A stretch of DNA of 64,000 bases from Hemileia vastatrix (taxonomy: Eukaryota > Basidiomycota > Pucciniomycetes > Pucciniales > Zaghouaniaceae), in NCBI GenBank assembly GCA_030280995.1, contig JASXTE010000011.1, positions 1,180,501 through 1,244,500 of the forward strand, read 5' to 3'. A program made the position numbers and the translations under genes. The notes below the pieces were generated by a model. The model did not search any database. It was not told the DNA's origin and saw nothing but the letters and a program-made list of their open reading frames with translations. Each line of letters begins with the position of its first letter. Position 1 is the first letter of the stretch. Positions 12,312-23,265 of this stretch are shown in pieces.

Positions 12312-13131
12312 ACATAGCCTTTCAATAAATTAATATTCCAACATGTAAATAGATAAAGTTCTGTCTATATGATATATCTTGTATAATTCAAGTTATTTTC
12401 CTTCAAATACGTCAAAAATGTGACCATCTTTGAAATTTATTAAGTAACCTTTGACATGATTTTCTAAATTAATTATTAAAAAAAATTATTGTAAGTCCAG
12501 CAATAACAAAGATTTTAAAATCTACTTATATGATTTCAAATACTTGTATTAAATTCTTAAATATTTTATTGTTTATATAAAAATATGATAACTGCTCTAG
12601 TTTTGTTACTTTACCTTTAATATTATATAATCTATTAATTATTACAAATATTTTCGTTGATTGTAACATTTTTAATCAGAAGTAGAACAATTTAAATAAT
12701 TAAATGAGTACATTCTTAAAAAAATACAATTTAATCTATTATTTATTCAAAATTCTTTCTTCAACTCTTTATTATTAACTTTTTATTAATAAGCCTGTTT
12801 GACCTAAAATACTATACAGTTAATTTGGTAGCATTGAATGCACATTTTTATGGCTAATATATTTCAAATTCTTTATTATAGTTTTTTTTATTTTAGAACC
12901 TTTGCTACCAATTCAATAAAAATGACATTTAAAGATTTCAAAACTTATATATTTCCTCAAAAGTAAATCAAATTTTCTTCTAATATTATGAGAAAAAATT
13001 ATTTTATTTCACAAATAAAAAAAATAGATAATACTATAATTATCAAAACTGAAAATGTTACAGCTACTCCCAGTATTTATCATGTTTAAATTTGCATTAA
13101 GTTGTGTATATATAATATAAATTTTTAATAT
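12312..13131. other. Convergent intergenic region
   Basis: AT-rich 820-bp spacer between the 3' ends of two convergent genes (the five-exon gene on + and the oxygenase gene on -). It presumably holds both polyadenylation regions. I see no additional gene. Confidence 0.5.
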
Positions 13132-14362
13132 TTATATATCTAGATTTTTTAGATTTGTCTTAACATTAGATAAATAATACTTTGCTGATTCTATTTCTTC
13201 CTCTATTAAGTCATCTCTTTTCAAAAAAACTCTCAAAGCACTAATCAAATATTCTAACCTAAATTTTTCTTTTTTAATTTCTAAGTATTCTGAAATATCA
13301 ATATCAAAAACATTAAGCTTTTCTATAGCATGAAAAAGTCTAGTGCTGATTTGAATAGAAGAACCTATCCTAGTGAATCCAGGAATTTCATGACATCTTG
13401 AGGTAAAATGCCTTAGTTGATTGGCAGGCCATAATGTCACTGTTATTCCATTAGTTGCTTCAAAGTTGATTTTACTTCGAATTTCGGGAAACATAAGTTC
13501 TCCACCTATTTGTCGTGGTTGGGTCTTATCATACTTCATATGAATGGTGTTTTTTTCTGTATCTTTAGGAAAAAATATTCCTAAAGTATACTCACTTGCA
13601 TCCTTATCGAGATGAACCTCATTAGAGAACCCATTACCATTCCCTCCAGATGTCCAAGTTAAATTTCTAGCAAATGGTACATTCTCTTCTTCACTAGAAA
13701 CTTTTGAAAATCCACGAATACCAAGTTTTGCCCAAAGATTAGTTGACTCATTGTACTTTACATATGATATTTTTTTAAAAAAATATTCAAAGTACATTGC
13801 AATCCTCTTCATTCGTTTTTTATATTCATCCGTTTTTACAATATCATCAGTGTATTCATCTGCAAGGAAAAGCATTCAAAAATTCAGTATTTAAATTAAA
13901 AAAAGTGATACTTACGAATATGTAAAGATTTCTTTCTATCTAAAATAAAGCCACCACCAAACATTTTTCCAAAACCACCAGCTCTTTGATGATAACCATT
14001 ATTTTTAATTTCATGTTCGCAGTAAGAAAGATCCTTAATGCATCGCACCGTAGCTTCTAACATATCTAGTTCTTTGAGCTCATGAATTTCAAAAGTCGGC
14101 ACAAGAACATCAGGTATTAAGACACCTTTTGGTTTATAAATACTACATCCAGGAAAAAAATTGTAATAATTATTGCAATCTGTCATATTATTTGCATAAG
14201 ATCGTGCATAGAAATGTGGCTTCTTCCCGTTTGTATCCATTCCAAGAGCGTTTACAAGTTTCATTCCAGTAGCAATGTCTTTTGCCCACCTATTGTTAGA
14301 GTTCTTCCCTGGCCGTTTTTTTTTTCAAATCGTTACTCATTGATGGTTCAATCCTAAGAGAA
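13132..14362 (-). CDS. Tet-like 2OG-Fe(II) oxygenase (copy A), 5' end uncertain
   Basis: Probable member of the Tet/JBP-like 2-oxoglutarate, Fe(II)-dependent oxygenases abundant in basidiomycetes; some relatives oxidise 5-methylcytosine in nucleic acid. The last exon (13132-13859) follows a GTAAGT...GCAG intron (13860-13915) that joins in frame to 13916-14362. Core motifs: HLD iron ligands (His codon 13612-13614, Asp codon 13606-13608), GGELMFPE, then LWPANQLRHFTS with the distal His near 13408-13410, and a C-terminal TRIGSSIQISTRL holding candidate 2-oxoglutarate-binding arginines. A run of ten A (sense strand, 14316-14325) shifts the frame by one base near the N-terminus of the penultimate exon. 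That is a pseudogenising indel, a sequencing error, or slippage. A possible acceptor (TCTCTTAG) lies just upstream of 14362, so further 5' exons are likely but were not found. Substrate is unknown. Confidence 0.7.
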
Positions 14363-16077
14363 TTCAATTTTGATTTAAAATAGAAAAAAATCAAAAATTA
14401 GAAAATAGTAACATAATTTCAATTATCAGTCAATGATACATTTAACTTTATCATATCTTCAATATTAGAAATACAAAAGTTAGCATATCTACATATTAGT
14501 AAATTTATATACTTTTTCTTTATTTCAAATATTAAGAAAGCGTTTCAAAGGTATACTTTATTAAATTATACATATAAAGAGTATAGCTTTATCCTGTATG
14601 CATTCAGCAAGTACGAGATTTGGCTCTACACTTAATATTAATAATATAATGAAAGTATAACTCCAATACACTAGTAATATTAAAAAATTTACGGAATTAT
14701 GATATCCACATATATAAAATGAAAAATCTTGCTCTGATCAATATATTGACTTAGAAAGTTATACTTCAATAAATTATTAATTTTTAAATTGTAGCATTGT
14801 CCTGTATGCTTTCAGCAAGTACAAGACTTTGAAACAACTTAAAAATCAATAAATTAAAGGTAAAGTAAAAACAATCTAATTATTATTATGAAAAGCAAAA
14901 CATTATCCTGCATGCTTTCAGCAAGTACGAGATGATGTTTTACTTTTCATATTAATAATATAATGGTTGAGAAAGTATTAAAGAAATATAGAAAAATGAT
15001 AAGCAAAACATGAACTTACATGTCTATAAAATCTTCTTCCATTTGTAGCTGATTGATCAAAATTAATTATAAAGTTTATTTTATAATCACTGTTTTAAAA
15101 AATAAATGGTTAGATAAATAAATTGAACATTTTTGATAAGGAATAAAGAAAAGTAAATTGACAAACAAATAAAAAAACTTTAAATTAACTGAAAAAGAAT
15201 TATTTTATAATGAATCGAAAGGGTACAGTAAAAGATACCATAAAAATAAATTCAGAATTAGAATCATTAGATTAACTTGTCAAAAGTGTAAAAAAGTGTA
15301 ACAAACCAAAATGATATGAAATGCAATAGCAAGAAAAATTTGCTTACCGGTAATCAGATAAGGTGAAGAAAATAGTACCAATAATTCAAAATGATAAAGC
15401 AAAAATATGATTGATAATTTTTGAAAAAGGTAAGTGAGAAAGAGAAAGGAAAAATAAATTGGGTGGCAAACAGATGTATATATCATGAATTTTCACTGAT
15501 CACATTTTCAAAAAAATGCAGCTCTCCAAGTCATATGATAAACTTCATCTAAATTCCAAGAATGATGTTGCCAAGGCACTGTACACAGCATGATCATTTT
15601 TTCCTATGCATATACTAATTCCAGATAGAATTTACTTGGCTGCATGTTGTACAGATGCACATTTGTGGAACACTGAATTTCACATCTAAAAAAAATTGAC
15701 GCCACATAATTCTAGCTACCATGTTTCACGTAGCTAAAAAACATACACTCATCACATTTAAATTTACATTGCGCCAAAATTAATTCATTTTTGAATTTTT
15801 TTAAAGGAAACTATAATGTGCACCACCTATTTCTAAAATATGAACCTCCGCACCATATTAAATTGAAAGACTTTTAATTATGCAATTTTTTTTGCCGTGA
15901 CCTTTTTCCTGATCTTACTTGGTTCAAAATATTGAAACATGGCCAATGTTGATGAAAGAAACATTTGATTTTGTTTCTATGTGTAACAATGGAAGGCTGT
16001 TTCTTACTGGCTGAAGAGTGTTGTATATTTTATTTGAACAAATTTTTATTTTTTTATTTAAAAAATTTACTTTTTAT
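14363..16077. other. AT-rich region upstream of the oxygenase gene
   Basis: About 1.7 kb, AT-rich. It may include missing 5' exons of the minus-strand oxygenase gene. A GTAAGC donor-like site (minus strand, near 15345-15350) follows a short open stretch, but I could not build a convincing exon. It also contains three copies of a 30-bp motif described separately. Confidence 0.4.
14588..14935. repeat. Three dispersed copies of a 30-bp motif
   Basis: The core CCTGTATGCTTTCAGCAAGT, with small variations and usually followed by ACGAGA, occurs at about 14593-14618, 14800-14826 and 14907-14932, always in the same orientation. The surrounding sequence is AT-rich and not obviously repeated, so the motif rather than a larger unit is conserved. 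It could be remnants of a duplicated exon, a regulatory site, or part of a degenerate tandem repeat. Confidence 0.75.
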
Positions 16078-16797
16078 TGCAGCCAGATTTATACTGGCTG
16101 CTTTTTAGAAACCTTAATTTATGACCCAAGCCTTTGAAATTGGCTTGGGTCCCTTACATTGCAATTTAGTACTTCCAGCCAGGTTTCCCCTGGCTGGAAG
16201 TGTCTCTTTCAAGCAATCGAAGTCGCTAAAAGCGACTTCGATTGCTTGCTGTAATGTTTGCCACCCTCCCAGCTAATTTACTAGGCTGGGAGGTGGCCAA
16301 AGCAGTGTGCAACGCGCGTTGCACAATTGCTACCATATTTCATGCAGCTGATATCAAGTCAGCTGCATGAGATATGCGCAGCATGTGCAATGCGCGCTGC
16401 ATGCAGCAGCAATGCAGGATGCATGCAACGCGCATTTCTGCTGCATGCAATGCGCATTACTTGCAGCAGCGATGCGTGTTGCATGTGCTGCATGCAGTGC
16501 ATTGCACAGCCAGTTTTTTTCTGGCTGTGCAATGCACACAGAGAAACCAAAGTCCCTGCAAGGGACTTTGGTCTCTAAAATGGAAGCGACTTTCCCTACC
16601 AGGTGCAATCTGGTGGGAAAGTGAGAGAAACGTTAGACCGAAGTTGTTTGAAAGCAACTTCGGTCTTAAAAACATTAAAAATCATAAAAAAAATGAGAAA
16701 TGTAGAAAAAAAAAAATTAAAAATTAAAATGTGAGTATAAGAAAAAAAATAAGTTCTAGTGATACCAAAAATCCAAGCCAATTTCATTTGGCTTGGT
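16078..16797. repeat. Cluster of about 13 consecutive hairpins
   Basis: A GC-richer island in AT-rich DNA in which one stem-loop follows another. Clear hairpins: 16079-16101; 16123-16151; 16171-16201 (13-bp stem); 16210-16248 (18-bp stem, 3-nt loop); 16260-16297; 16306-16325 (20-bp perfect palindrome); 16340-16370; a GCATGC-rich complex 16374-16496; 16497-16537 (17-bp stem, T7 loop); 16546-16572; 16589-16622; 16635-16666; 16773-16796. Stems differ in sequence from one to the next, so this is not a simple tandem repeat, although some share cores (CAGCCAG, CCAAGCC). Short open frames across it are artefacts of the repeats. Confidence 0.9.
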
Positions 16798-18950
16798 TAT
16801 TTAATAATTATTTTTTAATACATTAAATTTAAAATTCAAACACCATAAAATATATGAATTTTTTTATATGAATATTATAAATTTAATCTACCTCTTTCTC
16901 ATAATTATATTTATAATTTTTTTTTTTAATTTTTGACATTTAAGTTTATTTTTTGGAAATACAAAATTAAATTTTCAACTAAATTTTTTAGTAAGGTAAA
17001 ATAAATTATAAATTTGACATTTTGTAATTGAATAATGAAAAAAATTTTAAATTTATTTAAAAAATATTTTTGTTAGAAGAATACAAATATTTTAAGGGTA
17101 GAAATATGGTGCAAATTGTAAGTAAAAAAAATTATATTTTTTTATGAGGGGTTATTTCTATTTTTAAAAATATTTTTCAAAAACATTCATTAAATACTGA
17201 ATTAAATTACTTTGAAACTCAAATTTTTTGTAAAATAATTAAAAATGAAATAATAATATTGTTGTATTTGATATAAAATTTGAATTGGTAATATTAATGT
17301 CTCTTTAAGTAAATTTGAAAATCATTTAAAAAGACCATGTTGATAAGTACTTCATTTTTGATATACAATGGTTATATATATATCTTATATATATTTCTTG
17401 AGTGTTATTTTTATATACATTCAATAAAATTTGTAATATAAAATGCCTTTAATAATTAATTATTGTTCAACTTAGTTATAACAACTTCATATTTAATACC
17501 AGCCACTAGTATTTACTTTTTAATTTAAAACTCCAATATAATATGTGAGTATCCTTATTTTGTCTGTATGTAATGAACAACAATAACAGACCATAAATGA
17601 GTGGGTAATTAATTACAATAAATAGTTGAAGAATAACCTATAAGAAATGATAAGTTTATCAAAAAGAGTACATTAAAAAAATATACTTTTGAATTTTTTT
17701 TGATATAATTTGGGTAGTTAAATGAAAATTTAAATTATCAGACATCAAAATGGATAAAATCTAAAAGTAGTGTTTATATAATAAGCCTCATATAAAAAAA
17801 GGATAAAAAATCTACTATGTAACTAAATTATTAAATATTAAGGTATTATTAAAATTATTGAAAAACTTATTTTACAGTTATAATGAAATCTAAATGTGAA
17901 AATAATGGTGGGATAATAGTAAGACTATGTGGAAACACTTTAATTTATACATACTTTCAACTATGTTCAGATAAAAAAATTGTTAAAATTGTATAATAAC
18001 ATCTAGTTAATAGTGATGCAAATTTATTTAGATCAAGAATAAATTTTTCTGAGGAAAAACTAATTAAATTTAGATATGGCCATCTCTTTTCAATAGATAG
18101 AATAATAATAAAAATTTAAAAAATTATAATAAGTATTCTTAATCACCATTTTTGAAAAGTCTCTAGTAAAATTCATTATAATATATCATTCATTGATTAC
18201 ATTATATGGAGTTTCATCTTGAAGTAGTGATGTGCAGCTTTGAACTTATGTTATGAAAAACAAAAAAGTTAAAAAATATATAGTTATACTAATGAAAAAG
18301 CCAAAAATAAAAATACTATTATAAATTAATAAAATAAAACTACATAAATTTTATTCTGCTCTACTGATGGAAGGGTACTATGTATGAATTTCCACATGTT
18401 AAATCCAAACCTGCTTTAAGGCTAGTTTACAGGTAGAGCTATTAAGTTTCCTTAAATTCTAAAAATAACTTATGCATTTTACTAATTATTTTTTTCTTGT
18501 TTTCTTTCCAAAGTTGTTAGAGTTGCTTAATTAATACTGTTATCTTGATTGTAAGATATATAATTTTTTTTGAATACATGATTTATTGTTTCAAAAATTA
18601 TATTATAAATTTAAATCATTTATTTCATTTTCTAAAGCTTCATTGTCAAAGACACAACTCCATTTTCTATTACTTAACAAATATATAAAATGTGATAGTA
18701 AAATTTGAGGAATTTTCTTTTTGAGAGGGTCAAACTATATTGTGAAGATTTTTATCTAGAAATTCTTGTACTCTAAAACCAAATAATTTTCTCCCTTAAG
18801 TAAGCCATTTAAAAAATATGAGAATATAAACAAGAATATTAACTTATCTTATTTTTATTTTCTTTACTGAAAGTTTTAGTTCAATCCCTTTTTTTCATAT
18901 GACATTAGTATAAAAACATGGTTAAATGCTACTATATAATTAATTTTTAT

Positions 18951-18982
<32 letters not shown>

Positions 18983-21900
18983 TTAGAACGTCATCCTTTT
19001 TTATTTACTTGAATAAATGGCTCAATTATAATACCCAACACTTATTAATGTTTCCCAAACTCAATAACAAATTTCTTATATGAAATATTAGCTTCTAATA
19101 TAAGAAGTTTATCTATAGATGATATTCAACATGTGATTTTACTTTTTAGATTCAGCTAAAATTAAACAAAAGGAGAAATCATGCATATGTGTATAAATGG
19201 TAACCATATGTTACTTAGAGGATTGTGAAATTCACTCATCAGAATGGTTTAAGTATTAAAATAAATTGAGGTCATTATTTTCTAGTATTTGAAACTAATT
19301 AGGAAATTATTCTAAAACTATATTTTAATGTGTATCATGTTTAAAAAGTTGGAAATATGATTTTTGAAAATTGTGAGTTTCTTATGAGATACCAAGCTTT
19401 AGTTTACATTGTTTCAAGTAGAATAGAATTTTAGTATTAGAAATTGAAAGCAATGTACCATTATCAGATTTTAACTGTGTTCTACTTATAGAATGATTAC
19501 ATAACATTAAACATTATTTAAATCAAAAAGGTTTAAAAGATATTTAGAATTTTACCAAATTTCACCATTTATTAATCTTTGATTTGAAAACAAACTATGA
19601 TGTACACTCACTAGAGATAAGCAATCCCAATTTTAACATAATTTATCAATCCAAAAATAATGAGTCAATTAACATGAAAATATATATTATTTCAAAACCA
19701 AATCTCTAGATTTAAAATATGATGCTTTAATGAAAAATTATTACAAAACTTTAATGCAATGAAGTCTCTTATAAAATTCAAAAATAGAATATCAAAACAA
19801 GTAATTTCTGCAAAAAAAACTACTAAATATTGTAGATAAAGCATAAAAATAAGTCATATTTTTTAAAAAAATGATCTAACAATATTTATTTTTGTTAAAA
19901 AAATCAAAACATTGTTAAGTTTGCTTGTTATAATAATGTTAAAATCCACTAAAAATTATCTAAAGGTGGTAAAATATGTTAAAAATAAGTTGAATTTTAT
20001 GAGATAAAAATCAACAATTTTGTATCATTTCCTGTTGTGCTATGACTTTATTCCACCCTTTTTATCTGATTCTTCCAGTATTACTTTGCTATGATCACTA
20101 GTTTTCAAGTTAAAATTTACAAATGTTCATTATACTTGATAATATGAAAAATAACTCAAACTTTTATAACTACAAAATAAGATTTTGTAACTCCTTCTTT
20201 CAATCAATATTTGAAGAAATTTTTAGTTTATTTGAGTAATGATTTTAAGAATAACAAAAAATTTGAAATTCACAAGGAATTATTTCCAGAGACTATAATT
20301 ATTTACTTGTGTAATGCATGAGCTACTTATCAATGATGTAAAACATCAGAAAAGTAAGTTATAGTTATAAATCTACAGATTATACTGTTTCTGGTATATA
20401 TATCTTCAATAAATCTTTTAAACTTATCTTAGCCTACATACCACACAATAGAAAATCATTATATTAAAAAAGGAAAAAATTCTATGATAATATCATAAAG
20501 AATGATAACCATGGATTAATATTCCATAAAAATGGTTAATAATATTTTAAGAGAACCTAAATCAGTATTCTTTCATCAAAATATATCCTTTTTGTCTTTG
20601 TAATTTATTCCAAACAAATTTTTTGAAAGTTGAATCTATATATCTAATGCCAAAACCACTATTAAGTTCCCTCTTAGACTTTTTAAGAAATTATATATAT
20701 ATATGTATATATATATATTTTTATCAAAAATTGAAATAAAGAATAAAAACATAATTTTATTTACCTTTAATTATTTAAATATAGAGTATTTTCAGAATGC
20801 ATTGTGGTTACTTGTGAAGGTTAGAAGATTTGAAGTTGGATTTATGAGTTTTTAGAAGGGCAAATATTGTAAAATTCTTTCATAAATATTTATTTCATAG
20901 TTTCAAATGTTGAAATCTACAAACTAATGGGATTTAAAATTATATTGAGATTTAAAATCTGTTTTCTACTCAAGTAAAATAAAATAAAATGATGATATCA
21001 AAATTGAAATTAAGTTTAAACTTTTGATATGCTCTATCTTCAATTTTATTGATAGTGCATCAAAAATTTAATAATATTTTTTTCCTTCATCACTTTTTAC
21101 ATAAAAGATAGTTTTATCATTTTATGAATTAAAGATTGCTTATATAAATTTAACATCTATGTCAACTGTTTATGACTATTAATCTATATAATAAATTTTT
21201 TAGAAGAAAAAATAACATCAGTATATACTGACTTTGAAATTATTCAATTTAAAATAGTTTACAGGTAGATAATGAAGGGTGATTTCATTTTTGAATATGA
21301 ACTATAGAAGTCTTATTTTATCAATTTTAATTCTTTTTGAGCTCAAATGTATCCACCGCAACTTAAGTAAGAATAAAAATTATTTTTATTGAAATTTACA
21401 TGAGAAAGTATGCCTATTATTCAAAATCAAACTTGCTCTAATGGTGTTTTTCAATCATTATTTCCATTCATAACAATAAAAAACATTTCAATTTGCTGAT
21501 GTTTTAGTTTTTGATATCCCCAAGTTTATATCTCAGGTGTACTATTCACAAAATTATTAAAAATATAATTTTCGAAATACATGATAAACTTGAAAGTGAG
21601 GGGGCATTAAATTTTTAAAAATGAATTCTAAATTCAGGATGGATAGTATTTTTTCTATTTTCACAAATGAACAATTTTTTGTTTCAATTAATCCAGAAAG
21701 AAAATTTTGTTGTAAGCATATTATATTATATTTATTATGATTTTAAATACTATATTTTCAATATTTGTGTTTAATATTTCCTGTGAAAGTTAATGTTAAT
21801 GTGAATTTAAAGTAAGCTTGAAGAAATTTAATCAATAGGCATATTGGATATTTAAAATAATATTTTGCTCCAATCTTGAATCATCCTGGGCTAAAAAATA

Positions 21901-22616
21901 TCCCAAATAAGGTTTTTGTGGGTCAATTTGGATTTAAGTAGGATTAAGTGAGGTTTAATAAAGGACAGATAAAAGGCTAAATTTATTACTAGTGAATTTT
22001 TTCTCAAAATAGTTATAAAATATGTATCATTCTGGAATCAAGCTTCAATAAAGTTGAATTGAAACAGAGATAATTTCTAGCAGCACAACACCATATTTAC
22101 AAAGGTGTAAAATACCTCAAATATTACTCATAATATAGGAAGGCAAGGAATCTACAAAATTCACATTTCAAACGAGGATTTATATTTTGAATTTGAAATT
22201 GAGAAATGGAATATTATTTTCCAATTTAAATATCTATTATTCATTTTAACAAAAGTTTTCAGTAATCAGATTGAATTTTGATGGTATTTTGTTGTAGATT
22301 AATCATTTTGATGAGACATTTACTCAAAATTACTGGTTTCGTTTCTAATATTCCATGTGAAATTCATTACGAATCTTTTTGAAAGTGAATAGTTGACATA
22401 TTGGATATGCAAAAGCTTATGTTAGATCAAAGTGAGATCAAAGGGAGCTTAACTGATGATCAAATTAGGATTTTACAAGATCAAACGGTGATCAATGTAG
22501 GTTCATCTTGAGCTCAATTTGTGACAAATCTCTGACTAAATGTAAGGCCAAACAATTTCCTACATGGTGATGATGTGTGCATAATTCAAGCATAGATTTG
22601 TGGCTCAATGGAGTTC
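16798..22616. other. 5.8 kb AT-rich region without genes
   Basis: Very AT-rich throughout, with frequent stops in all frames. I see only simple sequence: a (TA)n microsatellite around 18950-18976, another around 20692-20720, and many homopolymer runs. No splice-compatible exon chain, transposase remnant or RNA gene was recognised. It may be ancient, fully decayed transposon sequence. Confidence 0.5.
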
Positions 22617-22664
22617 AAGCAAGGGGTATTGCTAGCAATACCCCCCCATTTTTTCTGTGGTGCT
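22617..22664. repeat. Isolated terminus of a CACTA/MITE relative
   Basis: The palindrome GGGTATTGCTAGCAATACCC is followed by a C-run and then CATTTTTTCTGTGGTG. Reversed, this reads CACCACAG-N-GGGGGG-palindrome, the same layout as the ends of the two MITEs, including the TTGCTAGCAA palindrome core. No matching left end was found upstream, so it may be a truncated or diverged family member. Confidence 0.5.
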
Positions 22665-23265
22665 TATAACTTTATATTTTATATATAAAATTTTAGAAAT
22701 ACTACTCAACAATTTAAATCACACTTCATACAGGGTATCTTTAGAAAGGTCTTCATCACTGGTACTTGATTATTGCTGTCTCATAAAAATTCAAATTATT
22801 ATAAAAACATAAAATTCAATCTTTTTAGATCTTTCACTGGTACACCTTAATTGTTGTTATCAGTATTTTTTTCTTAACAGCCACAATCATTAAATCTCAA
22901 TAAGCGTTAAATTTTCAAGAGTTTCAGTATTAGTTTTTCATCTTATCTAAATAGACTGGGTAGCTTAGCAATTTAGAACACCTACTTTGTTATTTTTGTT
23001 GGAAGGATGGGGTTTTCAGCTAAATCCACATATCTCCTCTGGATTCTGCTTACAGCAAGGCGACTGTAAGCGTTTACCTTACCATAGTGGGCGCCCAAGG
23101 TGGGGTTCAAAATCTCTAGCTTTTTCTAGGATTTTTTTTGGGTCAAGGTCTTTGTTAATAGCCTGCAAGAGGCTTATTCTTTGGAACTCTAATTGATCTT
23201 TGTTATTAGCCTGCAAGAGGCTTGTTTATTTAAACGGTTTTTAACGCTTTTCTTTACTTATTGGG
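22665..23265 (+). other. Leader of Ty3 element 1, with primer-binding-site-like sequence
   Basis: AT-rich DNA leading into Ty3 element 1. The sequence TGGGCGCCCAAGGTGGGG near 23088 aligns with TGGCACCCAACATGGGG just inside the 5' LTR of the related element 2, so it probably marks the primer-binding site and the end of a decayed 5' LTR. The start of that LTR could not be defined. A tRNA-like stretch near 22959-23030 is weak and not called. Confidence 0.4.

Noticed and set aside
15280..15486. Hydrophobic minus-strand open frame upstream of oxygenase copy A
   Set aside because: AT-rich composition alone explains it; a donor-like site follows but no acceptor or frame link to 14362 could be shown.
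16327..16787. Several short open frames on both strands rich in Cys, Ala, Met and His
   Set aside because: They arise from the GCATGC-type hairpin sequences being open in many frames at once; no codon or domain evidence for a protein.
22959..23105. tRNA-like or SINE-like sequence with A-box and B-box resemblance
   Set aside because: No consistent cloverleaf could be drawn; similarity to the primer-binding region of the related Ty3 element explains part of it.
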